DNA from: Acanthococcus lagerstroemiae
Lineage: Eukaryota > Arthropoda > Insecta > Hemiptera > Eriococcidae
Direction of reading: 5' to 3'
Length of the DNA stretch: 64,000 nucleotides
Assembly: GCA_031841125.1 (NCBI GenBank)
Contig: CM063110.1
Location: 31,883,214 to 31,947,213 of the forward strand
Both the position numbers and the translations under genes were made by a program. Under the pieces are notes generated by a model that saw only the letters and a list, made by a program, of their open reading frames with translations, ran no database searches and was not told where the DNA came from. Positions within the stretch are counted from its first letter, which is position 1. Each line of letters begins with the position of its first letter. Positions 22,111-32,741 of this stretch are shown piece by piece.

Positions 22111-22655
22111 TTTAATTTTCGTGTATCGAAAAATCGAACAAAAAATGATGAATTTTGGTTTATTAAAATTCTGAATCGAGAGGTAACCTACCGTATTTGG
22201 TATCAAATTAAAGAAGAGATCCTAGCGGACAAATTAAGACCATAACGAACAATTTTTGTTCATTTGGGCCAAGAAAAATAAAAAAGAAGTTATGGGGGGA
22301 AAAATCGAAAATTGACGCGAAACATTACTGTAATTTGAGAGACTGACCTATTAACACCATGATATTTTAAGCTAAACAATAGCAGAAGGTTGCGCTTTTT
22401 CAAAACATCTCAGTAGGTACTACTGGTCTCTAAGTCGCTTCGTTTTAGAATTATTTACGAAGAAAGAAATTAGGATTCCGCAAATTTCATCCAAAAATCG
22501 AACGAAATGTAAGATATTTCAGTTTATTGAAATTTAGAGTCAACAGATAGTTCACCAAATTCGAGATCAATTTAGAGGGGAGATTCTCGCGGACAAATGA
22601 AGACCATAATGAACAATTTTCGTTCGTTAGGAATCAGGAAAAATGAAAAAGAAGT
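22110..22655. repeat. Diverged tandem duplication, about 365-bp period
   Basis: Copy 1 (about 22110-22310) and copy 2 (about 22475-22655) share AAAAATCGAAC, TTTATTRAAATT, AGAAGAGATC/GGGGAGATTC, GCGGACAAAT and GACCATAAYGAACAATTTT in the same order. Old non-coding duplication. Confidence 0.75.
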
Positions 22656-23155
22656 GTATACTTGATTTTTGTTTTTTAATCATCTAAATTTTGAACTAGG
22701 CTCTTCATCAGGAAATATCTACTTATTTCAATTGTAAATAGGACTTACACGTAAAATAGAAAGTTACTATAGGAAGCGTAGTCCTGCTCAGATTTTTGAG
22801 ACTTCTTACTAGAATAATGAGGGGCTGAAAAATCAAGTAGTCTAAACCACATTTCACTCTCGCCCCAGTTTTGGCCACTTTCGGATCAATAGATGCGAGG
22901 TAATCCTCTTCAGCGTTATATCATTCCCATCGAAGACTGATAGTGATGAAACTATGCTGGAGGTGGTTTCTGGCATTTTACTGATCCAGAAACGGTGTCG
23001 TTAGGGGTGATGGGGGTACAGGGGTACAATATACATATGCTCTTCAAAAAGATAGGAGAATTTGAAAAAATATTCAGCAAGTTGATAAAAAGATGCCTTG
23101 AGAGATTTCAGGGACGACATTTACAAGTTTTGGAGATTTACCAGATTTTTTCAAG
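22656..23155. other. Non-coding spacer
   Basis: Nothing assignable seen. Confidence 0.35.
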
Positions 23156-24709
23156 ATTTTTTGCTTGTTACCTTGTCGCGAAACCTGAGCCATCCGGCCC
23201 GGTTGGTCCGCGGAGGAGGCAATTCAGCCGGTGGGTAGCGGGACCCGGCGGTTCCGGAGGGACCGGAACGCCTCGTAGCTGGCCGAGGACCGTGCCTCGT
23301 CGATATTTTTAATTAGAGTTCGGGAACGGCCGAAATAGGGGCGATCAAGTGCGCGGCACCAAAATAGAACACAGATTTGTGAAAGTTGATTATGGTGTAT
23401 TAAACAGTAATTGAAAACAACTAAGAAAAAAGGCTTCATAGGTTACAATATATACATGAAACTGATATGAAAATATTTACACTTTATGAAACTAGCAAAC
23501 GCGGAATGTTACGGGCACAAAAAAAACGAGGACGCAGCGAAATATAGGGTTGTTAAGTATGTACTTTTTAAGGCAGCGGTACGACGGCGGCGCGGAGAAG
23601 GGTTACAGGTCGTATCGATGCCCGCACGGCCTAACTAATGCACTGTTCACAACTTTGACCAGGATGCAAGGGAGCCAGGAGGGGAGTGGACGGGAAGTAG
23701 CCTATGCCTGATTGTTAAGGAGTCTAACCCTTTTCACTTCGGTCGTGCGGGTGAGGGCGCGATCGTAGTGGATCGCGGAGTTAAATGACAACTTGGCGGA
23801 TCGCCTCCAAGTACGCTATTTTGCCCGGAACGGTAGAGACGATCCTTTTACTTCGATCCTGTCGGTGAAGACGCGATTGTAGTATGTCGCGGGGTTAGAT
23901 GGCAACTTGGTGGATCGCCTCCAAGTACGCTATCTAACTCGGACAGTATCTACAACCCTTTACTTCGATCGTGTCGGTGAAGACGCGACCGTAGTATGCC
24001 GCTGGGTTAAATGGCAACTTGGCGGATCGCCTCCAAGTACGCTATATATTTTGCCCGGACGGTGGCTGTTGATAAGCTAGGCGTATGCGAGAGAAGGTGC
24101 AGCAGTAGGCTATTCGGAAGTAGTAGGAGGTTTAGCAGGAAGCAGGGAGGTTCTTTAGACTGAAGAAAGATAGAGGTTTTTTTTAGGTTGGAAGAAAACG
24201 GAGGTTTGTAGGCTGGAAAGAAGCAAAGATTTGTAGGCTGGATGAAGCGAAAGTAGGAGCTTAGGCCGAAGTAGCGAGCGCGGTTCGGATCAACTGGCTT
24301 CGAACGAACTGCCAGACGAGTGTCACGAATGAGGGTGGAAACGGAGAATATATTAGGAGGCACGCGGCGTCTTTTCGGGTCGCAGGATCTGGAGGACTGG
24401 ATAGAAAAGTGGAACGCTTAAGAATATAGCTGCGGCTCGACGACCGAATTCGCCGACATCGGGAGATAGAGACCGAAAAGACAGTATGAATACCGGGGCT
24501 AATGGCCAAGGGACAATAGGTAGCCGGTCGATGCGATTTTCACAATCTTCGGATGTTTTGAACAGGTTTCGGTAGGAAGCGGAGAACGGGAGGGATGCAG
24601 TCGATACAGATTCGCGAGGGTGAATATTAATTAGGCCGCGCGTTCTTATTCGGACAGTTCGTTTGCAAAATGAGAAATTTAGGACGACAAAGTGTGTCGT
24701 CATTACAAC
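23156..24709 (-). mobile_element. GC-rich LTR-like block, probable truncated LTR retrotransposon
   Basis: About 1.5 kb with base composition clearly higher in GC than the flanks. On the minus strand it begins TGTAATGACGACACAC at 24709 and passes through a GC-rich promoter-like part with tandem repeats. It later reaches TTTTGGTGCCGCGC at about 23370, a leader/primer-binding-like stretch. A possible gag-like start follows at about 23200 (ATGGCTCAGGTTTCGCGACA). TG at one end and TTGGTGCCG after it suggest a BEL/Pao- or Gypsy-like 5' LTR. No polymerase is present, and neither the LTR end nor target duplications could be fixed. Confidence 0.42.
23740..24062 (+). repeat. Three tandem repeats of about 125 bp in the GC-rich block
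   Basis: Each unit carries CTTTTACTTCGATC (or its variant), TCGCGGNGTTARATG, CAACTTGGCGGATCGCCTCC and AAGTACGCTAT. Units end near 23820, 23935 and 24045. Sequence identity is high, so the amplification is fairly recent. Confidence 0.85.
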
Positions 24710-26299
24710 CTTCATTCTTGAGAAACAAGAGTACTTTCATTTTTATTTTTTATTTATTGACTTACATTTTTATTTTGTACCAAATCCGTCCGACAAAATT
24801 AGATGGGAGGGGAGCAAGAAGTGACTTAGATTACTTGGCTTTTCAGCCCCTCGTCTGGTATTAAAAGTAGTATGCTCTTGTCTTCAAAGCAAATGTAAGC
24901 TGAATTCGTCCCTTTTCCAACATGACATTTCTGATCAAATTTGATGCAGAATTCGGTATAGACGTTGAGTTACCATATCGACGTCGACTTTTGGACTACC
25001 CAAAGTTTATGTTGACATGGTAACTCGACTTTTGCATCGAAAGTCGTGTCAAAAAGTAACGGATTTTGAATGTCGACAAGAGTCGATTTTGGTATCGCTC
25101 AAGGAAGAGTACAAAATGTAATCTTTCCAGTGAGTTTTGCCTCATCTTTTTTTTTCTTTGTGTCCCTAGAAATTCCTCATGAAATGAGAAAAATAATCCA
25201 CAATGTTTTAAAATACCAAAATAAAACACTTCACGTTCACGTGAAAAGTAGGTTATTATTACCATTATAGGTAGTAAAGGTATCACTAGTCACGACGAAT
25301 TGCTGGGTCACTCCTAGTTCTAAACAATTGAACATTAAATTTTTTGATGTGTAGTAGGTAACTGTAGAACAACCATTAACGTTCACTTTCAGTTTTAACT
25401 GCCGCCGTCGTTAATTTATAGAAAAAAATTTAGCATAAAATCGTGAGCGTTCATCTTACTGCTTACCTCTGTTTCCGATGAATATTAACGGTTTTCTAAC
25501 CGGTTTCCTAAAGCAAAATTTATAAAGTGGCAGCACTGGCGAGATACAGTAAAGATTGATGGGATTTTTTTGTGACGGCTGCAAAGCTGCAACAGAGTGG
25601 AAAAAAGACAGTGCGTTAAACCAGTTTCAACAATTGAAAACTTCCTGGAATATACACACGTTCTGGGCGTTCTAGTACATGCTCTCGCTTCGACTAGGGA
25701 GGATTTGTTTTGATAATGCATTCGATACGGTTGAAAAAACGTAGGTACCTAAAGGTGCGATAAGGTAGACCCCGACATAATGATGGACATTTCCACAGCC
25801 GAAATATTCCAAAAATGTCATCCAGTCATCTTTGGTGGAGATAGAGGGCTCTATAGTTACGTATAGGTACAATCGATCGGCCATTTTGTAGGCAGAAAGC
25901 ACTTTAAAAAAATCAATCATATCTCTAAGATGTCTTCATTTTTTTAAGAGCTTTGGTTGAATATTTGGACTACGCTCCAACTTCAGCTTAACAACGCATG
26001 AGTATTATTATTTATCAATACTGATAATTTATTTTTATAATTTTTTAAAAGTACACCAATTTTATCCCCTGTGCATGTGCTATCTTAGCATGGTGAGGGG
26101 GCTTGAAGAAAAATTAGAAGTACGTAGAATAAGGAAAACTCCGATAGATAAAGCCCTGATGAAAGCAACGGGAAACTACATCAGTATTTTCCCTTGGAGA
26201 TGCGTCTCCTCCTTAACAATTATAATAGCAACTCACGAAGTAAAGATTAATTCCAGACGTAAACCTCCCGTTCGGATATTCGGGCGGAAACTACCTAGT
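24710..26299. other. Non-coding, with a second TCGAC-type repeat copy
   Basis: The segment 24950-25115 is a diverged copy of the repeat at 11255-11400. From about 26085 the sequence may already belong to the 5' part of the RTE-type LINE that follows. No host exon seen. Confidence 0.4.
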
Positions 26300-26524
26300 G
26301 AGAAACTATCAGAATTGAGAATAGGGACATGGAAAGTAAAGACACTGAATGAGGAGGCAAATTAGAAAACTATAAAGAAGAAGATGAAAATATTAAAATT
26401 AGATATATCTAATAGGAATTAGTGCAGTGAGGATGGCCGGAAGAAAATGCTTTGTATACGGGGGAATATAGAATAATTGATACAGCAGCGCAAAGAAGGC
26501 AAGCAGGCGTAGGTATTATCGATT

Positions 26525-26762
26525 GTGACATGCACAAAATGCCTAAGTGACATTTTACTAATTTTTCAGGGGAGCAGTCTGAAAATTTAACCTACCGTTT
26601 TCGATGCACTTATAAGTACCGCTGCCGGGGGATGGGGGTGAAATGGTGAACTATTTCGTTCTGTTATCAATGCAGGCTGATCGTCTGGCTGTTTACCTCC
26701 CTTGTTTCTGTATATAACTCATTTTCGATCAGAATGTCACTTAGGCATTTTGTGCATGTCAC
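26525..26762. mobile_element. MITE with perfect 30-bp inverted repeats, in the LINE
   Basis: The first 30 bases (26525-26554, GTGACATGCACAAAATGCCT...) are exactly inverted at 26733-26762. It splits the LINE endonuclease between the GVGII and HR...VTTL parts. Length 238 bp; no coding capacity; target duplication unclear (ATCG-type words flank it). Confidence 0.88.
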
Positions 26763-27251
26763 CATCGTTATAGGTATGTATACGACTTTAGGGAATAGAG
26801 TGCTAAGTTATACTCAACATAGTGAGAGAATATTAATAAGAATTTTAGCAAAACCCAGTATCTTTAGTAATAGCCCAAGTTTATGTGCATACAGGAAGTT
26901 CTAGTGAAAAAGAAGCTGAAAAATTTATTAAAAAATTAATGAAGTACTATATTAAGCAAGGTAAAACAAAAATAAAATTTAGTTATAATGGGGGATTGGA
27001 ACGCCAGAGTAGGAGGAAGAAAAGAGGTAGGGGTATGCGGGGAGTATGGTTTAGGAGAGCGAAATGAAAGCGGGTCGAGGCTCATAGAATTTGGCGAAGA
27101 ATATGAATTAGTTATTGGAAACACTTACGAGAGAAGAAAATACACTTGGAAAAGCCCAGGCGATGAGAGAAGATATCAAATAGATTATAATATTATGACG
27201 AGAATATATAAAAATCAAATACTGGATTGTAAGACATACCCAGGAGCAGAT

Positions 27252-27500
27252 CTTGATGCGCAGTTAGTTACCCTCTAGTTACCCAGTTACCCGCGGAAAA
27301 GTTATCCATTTGTTACCTTCGAATTACCCTCAGATTACCCCTGTTCCCCTTTGGTTACCCTGGTAACTGGCGGGATACTATGCAAAATTAGTTACCCTCT
27401 AGTTACCCAGTTACCCGAGGAAAAGTTACCCATTTGTTACCCTCAGTACCCTTGTTCCCCTTTAGTTACCTGGGTAACTTGTGGGATTTTGCGCATCGAG
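27252..27500. mobile_element. Insertion of GTTACCC-rich tandem units in the LINE
   Basis: Splits the LINE endonuclease between CKTYPGADLD and the following SDHNFVV. The ends CTTGATGCGCA and TGCGCATCGAG are inverted repeats with one mismatch. Inside, two units of 124 and about 107 bp start TTAGTTACCCTCTAGTTACC at 27264 and 27388. Nearly every few bases carries GTTACCC or GGTAAC. Confidence 0.75.
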
Positions 27501-28137
27501 ATGTACATAGTGACCATAATTTTGTAGTAAAATGAAATCTAGGTTTAAATTTGAAAAGATGAATAAGAAAGTAAAGATAAAATAGAAATTGGAGTCATTG
27601 AAAGAGGTAAAGAAAAGAGAAGAATATCAAAAAGAAATAACGAAAGAACTTTATAAATCATAGGAAGGAAACGATATTGAAGGAAAGTGGGTAGCACTAA
27701 ATAAAGCGATACATCTGGCAGCAAGGAAGAAATTAGGTACTCAAATAATAGAAAGGAGGACACCATATGGAAAAAGAGATACTATAGAGTTAAGAGAAGA
27801 AAGAAGAAAGTATAAGTAAGCCAAATATAGAGAAAGTATGCAAGGACCAGTATAAGGTTGTAAGAAATCAAACAAAGAGATAATGTAAGAAGGCAAAATA
27901 AAAAAGGATTAATAAGAATTTTGAGGATATTGAGGAGCAAATGAAAGCAGGAAACCCCGTTCAGGCATATAAGGAAGTACAAAGATATTTTGGAGCAAAA
28001 AGAACAAGAACAAATAATTTAACGGATGAAAAAGGAAAATAATTAGATTCTAAAAAAGACAAACCAGAAAGATGGAATAGATACGTTGAAAAACTGTATA
28101 AGAAATGAACAAGTATTAGTAAATGTAGGGAAAGAGA

Positions 28138-29153
28138 CATGGGCGCCCGAAAAATTTTTTGATGAGGTAGCAAGAGAAAATGCTGACGACCATAATTTAA
28201 CCCTGATTTTTCTATTTGAATTGAGATTAGTGAACAATTAGTGCTAATTACTCAATTTTTCGAGAAGAATTCGAATCCGTTGTCAAATTTGAGCTAGAAT
28301 CATTTTTTGACCCATTTCATTTATCTTGGGAACGGAGCGTCACCGCCAAATTTGAGCGCTGAATTCGAACTCAGCGTAAAAAATTGAGTAGAAAACAGTC
28401 CATAATTCAAAATTTTTGGTTTTTCAAATTTTGGAAATTTCTCCTACATACATACATTATGTCGTTTTTGGGGCGAAAAATTTTTCGGAGAGCTTCGATG
28501 TTAGCACTGGTGCTAATTACTCAATTTTTCGAGGCGAATTCGACTCCGTTGTCAAATTTGAGCTAGACTCATTTTTTGACCCATTTCGACAACATTTTCG
28601 AATTTATCTCGGGAACGAAGTGTCGCCGCCAAATTTGAACACGACTGCGAACTCAGCGTGATGAAAAATTGAGTTAAAAATAGTCTTTAGTTCAAAATTT
28701 TTGATTTTTCAAATTTTGAAAATTTCTCCATACTTATTACTCACATCATTTTTGGGGCGAAAATATTTTTGGAGAGTTTCGGCGTCGGCGCTGGCGCTAA
28801 TTACTCAATTTTTCGAGACGAATGCGAATCCGTGTTCATGGCCGCTCGCCGAATTTTTTGGTGGGTCGCAAGAAAAAATGCTAACGACCATAATTTAACT
28901 TGAATTTTGTATTTGAATTGAGATTAGTTAATATAGTTACATGGGCATGAGTCACTGGCTGATAATTGAAAGAACGAACATGCGCAGTCCCTATATGTTG
29001 ACGAATGTTAATAAACGTATTATTGAACGATTTAAATTACATGAATCACAAATAATACCCCTAATGATGCACAAAAACAAAAAAAAAATATATATATGAA
29101 AAGCTTATGAGGTAGCAGTCGCTACACCTCCGCTACCCTCTGCGAGCGCCCGT
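28138..29153. mobile_element. 1.0-kb non-autonomous element with 9-bp target duplication
   Basis: GGAAAGAGA occurs immediately outside both ends (28129-28137 and 29154-29162), matching the 9-bp duplication typical of Mutator-like and some related elements. Ends ATGGGCGCCCG and CGAGCGCCCGT are inverted repeats. The interior holds about three diverged tandem units of 250-300 bp starting GTGCTAATTACTCAATTTTT (about 28230, 28506 and 28790), and no transposase. Confidence 0.75.
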
Positions 29154-30490
29154 GGAAAGAGAAGACAGTGTGGAGGATGAAGAAAGAGGAGATCCTATTT
29201 TGAGATCGGAATTTGATAAAGCTCTGAAAGAAATGAAAGCAGGTAAAACAGAAGGAGTTGATAAAATAGTTAGTGAGTTATTGAGGAATGCAGGAGAAGT
29301 AGTTTAAAAAAATCTATTTGAATTAATTTGCAGAACCTATGAATAAGGAGAAATGCTAATAGATTTTCAAAAAAAAAACCGGTTAATTATGATCCCTAAA
29401 AAAAACAGGGGCAAGCACGCGTGAGGATTACGGTATTATACTCGTAAGTTTACTATTGCACAAATCAAAAATATTCTAACAAAGATAACAAATGAGATAT
29501 TACAAAATAAAACGGAACAAAGGGTGGGAGAAGATCAATTTAGATTCAAAAAAGGAATAGGAACTAGGAAAACAAAAACTGAAATAAACTTTGGATATAT
29601 ATAGCGTTTGTAGATTTAGAAAAAGCTTTTGATAATGTTGAATGGTCAAAAATATTTCAAATATTGAAGGAGATAAAATTTAAGTAAAATGAAAGAAGAT
29701 TGATATGCTAGGTACTTATATAAGGACAAAAAGGCTCAAATACAAATAACGGATAAAGTGGTAGAAGCGAAAATTAAAGAAGGGGGGACATGGTTACTGT
29801 TTGTCACCAGTACTGTTTAATCTATTTATGGAAAAAGTAATTGAGGAAATGAATGAAAGGACATCAGGGGTGATAACATAAGGGGAGACAGTTACAATGA
29901 TAAGCTTTGCAAATGACATTGCAATATAGTGGAAAGAAGTAAAAAACTAAAGAAAACACTAACAAAATTGGATGAAAAATTGAAAATAAAATACAAATTG
30001 AAGATGAATAAAAACAAAACAAAAGTGATGGTAATCAGTAAATGGAAACTAAATTTAATAAATATATGGATGCAGGAGGTGAAAAAATAAAAGAGGTAAG
30101 GGAATTTGAATATTAGGAAGTCTGATAAAGCACGGCGGAAGAAGTAAAACTGAAATAAAGAGTAGAATGGAACAAGCTAGGAGAACTTTTTTTTTCAAAA
30201 AGGAGATATTTTTAGGGCAAATATAGATTTAGAAGTAAAACTGAGATTTATTCAAACGTATATTTGGAGTATAATATTGTATGGGTGTGAGACCTGGACA
30301 ATAGGAACACTAGAAAGAAAAAGGATGGAAGCGTATGAAATATGGTGTTATCGGAGGATGTTGAAAATCAAATGGGCAGAAAAGATTATTATTATTAATG
30401 AAGAAGTACGGAGGCGATTAGGAAGGAAAAGAGAAATTTGGAGTATAATCGTAAAGAGAAGAGCTAAGATGATAGGTTATAAGGCATCCA

Positions 30491-30730
30491 GCAGGGGCGC
30501 TACCAGAACTTCTTTTTGGTGGGAGCTAGAATTTAGAAAAAAACTTTGGCATGGATGAAAGCTCGATTGGTTCCTACCTATTTTCATGAGCTGTAAATTT
30601 GTACGAACCTACGACGCAACGTAACCGCATCGGGCCATCGGCATCGTTTCAAAATTGATTTTGAAAAGATTTCAAAGAATGGGGGGGGGGGCTATAGTTT
30701 CCTAGCCCCCTCCTTGGTTACGCCCTTGCA
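30491..30730 (+). mobile_element. MITE/SINE family C, copy 1 in the LINE
   Basis: Interrupts the LINE C-terminus between KMIGY and FVIIARGN. Ends GCAGGGGCGCTACC and GGTTACGCCCTTGC are inverted repeats. It carries a GGGGGGGGGGCTATAG tract. An inverted second copy lies at 32141-32388. Confidence 0.8.
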
Positions 30731-31000
30731 CCCAGTGTTTTTGTTATTATTGCTAGAGGGAATGGTTGAAGGGAAGAACCGGAAATAAAGGCAAAGAATG
30801 AGCTACGAAGAGCAGATAATGAAAGATACAAAGTGTAAATCCTACTCAGATCTCAGAAATGAAAGAATCAGCACAAGAGAGAAAAAAGAGGAGAGACGAA
30901 ACCTACTATTTGACAGACTAAGGAATATAGGTAATACTTATAACTAACTTGAAAATACAGAATGAAAGAAAATGTTAAATATTGTTCTGGTTGTTGAATT

Positions 31001-31238
31001 CAGTGGCGGATTTAAGGGAGGAGGAAGGGGAAACTTCCCCCAATTCTAAATAAATAACGTAAAGAAAAGGAAAAAAAGAAGAAGAAAGAGAAAAAGAAAG
31101 AAAGAAAGAAAAGAAGAAAGAGAAGATAAAGGAGGAAGAATATTTTGGCAGCGAGTCACGAGTACAGCCGAAACAATTTTGTGCACTGTTTTCCAAGCCC
31201 CCCCTCCCTTCTAAAATTATTCCCTAAACCCGTACCTG
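31001..31238. mobile_element. hAT-like MITE with purine-rich core
   Basis: CAGTGGCGGATTTAAGGGAG at the left is matched on the right by CCCTAAACCCGTACCTG. GAATT lies next to both ends, a partial target duplication. The core is a long AAGAAAG purine tract. Confidence 0.65.
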
Positions 31239-31339
31239 CGAATTACATTGTTTGTGTGATGTTTAGTATTAATTTGGAAGTACATAGAAACCGAAAATCT
31301 CTCTATCTCTCTCTCTCTTTCTAGATACTAAAAAGTGAA

Positions 31340-31690
31340 ATCTGCCGCCGCCGCCGCCGCCTCTGGGAGAAAAAACCCACTGCGGGTTGCTTACCTTGCC
31401 CTTTAATTGCTCCTTCCTCTAGGGGTAGCCTATTCTTGGGAGGGGGTTCATAGTGGAGGAGGGAGCTTAGTAAAATCCGCCGCCGTCACCGCCTCTGGGT
31501 GGAAAAACCCACTGTGTATTGCCTACCCTGCCCTTTTATTGCTCATTTCTCTAGGGGTAGCCTACTCTTGGGAGGGAGTTCACGGTGGAGGAGGGAGCCT
31601 AATAAAATCTGCCGCCGCCGCCTCTGAAAAAAAAAACCACTGCGGGTTGCCTACCCTGCCTCTGAATTGCTCATTTCTCCAGTACCCTCG
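31340..31690 (+). repeat. GC-rich minisatellite, three units of about 133 bp
   Basis: Units start at 31340, 31475 and 31607 with ATCYGCCGCCGYC. Each includes CCCACTGCGGGTTGC, CTACCCTGCC, AATTGCTC and GGGGTAGCCTA...TTGGGAGGG. A further partial copy lies at about 31900-32037. Neighbouring 31690-31880 holds the CTTCCAGAC-type degenerate repeat. Confidence 0.88.
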
Positions 31691-31889
31691 ACTCTTCAGG
31701 CTTTTCCAAATTTCTGAAAGACTCTCCGAACTGCATTAAGATGTTAAACTATTTGTAAGGTTGTTTCAGCTTCAGCTCTGTTTACGATTTTTTTTTAGGA
31801 CTTGGAACCTCATACGGACAAGTTGAAAACTCTTTAATACCCTTGAGGGGTTTTCCAGACTAGCTTAAGACCAACCCTGACGAGGGGGG

Positions 31890-32037
31890 AGGAAAATACC
31901 CTGGGCCCGGACTAACCTACCCTTAGGAGGGGGTTCATGGTGGTGGAGGGAGCTTAGTAAAATCCACCGCCGCCATTGCCTCACCCACTGTGGGTTGCCT
32001 ACCCTGCTCCTTAATTGCTCATTTCTCCAGGGGTAGC
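31890..32037 (+). repeat. Fourth, separated unit of the GC-rich minisatellite
   Basis: CTACCCTTAGGAGGGGGTTC, GGAGGGAGCTTAGTAAAATC and CACCCACTGTGGGTTGCC repeat the text of 31400-31530. Confidence 0.8.
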
Positions 32038-32140
32038 TTGCCCCTGTGAATTACATTATTTTTGTGATGTTTAGTACATACTAATTTGTACACAGAAACC
32101 GAAAATATAATCAAAAGTTGGAGAAATCAATCAATTCCAG

Positions 32141-32388
32141 GCAAAGGCGCAACCGAGGAGGCCAGGGGCTATAGCCCCTTAAAGTTCTTTGACATTTTTT
32201 CAAAACCAATTTTGAAATGGAAAAAAAATTTAAGACGATGGCCTGATGCAGTTATGTTGCGTTGTAGGTTCGTACAAATTTACAGCTCATGAATATAGAT
32301 TGGTACCAAATCGTGCTTTTACCCATGTCCAAGTCTTTTCCCCTAAATTCTAGTCCCTACCAAAAAAAAAGTTCTGGTTGCCCCCCTG
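32141..32388 (-). mobile_element. MITE/SINE family C, copy 2 (inverted)
   Basis: Reverse complement of 30491-30730. Shared words include GTACGAACCTACRACGCAAC (complemented here), CAAAATTGATTTTGAAA and GAGCTGTAAATTTG. The two copies lie 1.4 kb apart in opposite orientation and could pair in a transcript. Confidence 0.82.
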
Positions 32389-32508
32389 ATCTCCGAAAAA
32401 CTGAAAAAAATGATTTTTTGGCAAATAAAATGGCCGATTAGTTGTACCTAGCTACCTACTACACATGTCTAGTTAGTATTTGAGTGGTCAATTATTTCGA
32501 TCGAAATA

Positions 32509-32741
32509 TGGACGCTGTCAAGCAAAACAGAACCAAGCGACAAAATCTGTTTTATTCCCCTAGAGCCATATAGAAACTATATGACATAGCGTTTACTGAT
32601 AAGCTCTTTTCAACGTGTACCCATTTTTGTATAGAGGGCCCACTTTTGAAAAATTCTACTTTTTATGCTCCTTCCAACCATACTGGAAACTCATTTTGTC
32701 AACAAATAGTCGCTTGGTTCTGTTTTTCTTCACAGCGTCTA
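32509..32741 (-). mobile_element. MITE family B, copy 2
   Basis: Terminal TGGACGCTGTCAAGC and its partner ACAGCGTCTA, with internal AAAATTCTACTTTTTATGC and TTACTGATAAGCTC. It matches the copy at 16567-16820 in reverse orientation. Confidence 0.8.

Larger units (their letters stand above)
26300..30930 (+). mobile_element. RTE-type LINE, full-length-like but decayed and interrupted
   Basis: Plus-strand motifs occur in the correct order. ELRIGTWKVKTLNEE (about 26317) is the endonuclease N-terminus and TGSSSEKEAEKF follows at about 26887. MGDWNARVGGRKEVG (26988) and SPGDERRYQIDY (about 27153) are endonuclease motifs. KEMKAGKTEGVDKIVSELL (29234) begins the reverse transcriptase, GEDQFRFKKGIGTRK (about 29530) lies within it, and FANDIAI replaces F/YADD at about 29906. 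MYGCETWTIGTLERKRMEAY...WCYRRMLKI (30277 on) is the C-terminal RTE signature, and SYEEQIMKDTKCKSYSDL ends it near 30860. Many frameshifts and stops. Four later insertions interrupt it. Confidence 0.85.

Noticed and set aside
24007..24715. Overlapping 118- and 120-codon minus-strand frames
   Set aside because: GC-rich LTR-like block with tandem repeats; stop codons are rare there because of composition.
26885..27124. Separate small genes in 26.9-27.3 kb
   Set aside because: These frames are pieces of the LINE endonuclease in shifted frames.
31407..31739. 110-codon frame with internal repeats
   Set aside because: Produced by the 133-bp GC-rich minisatellite.
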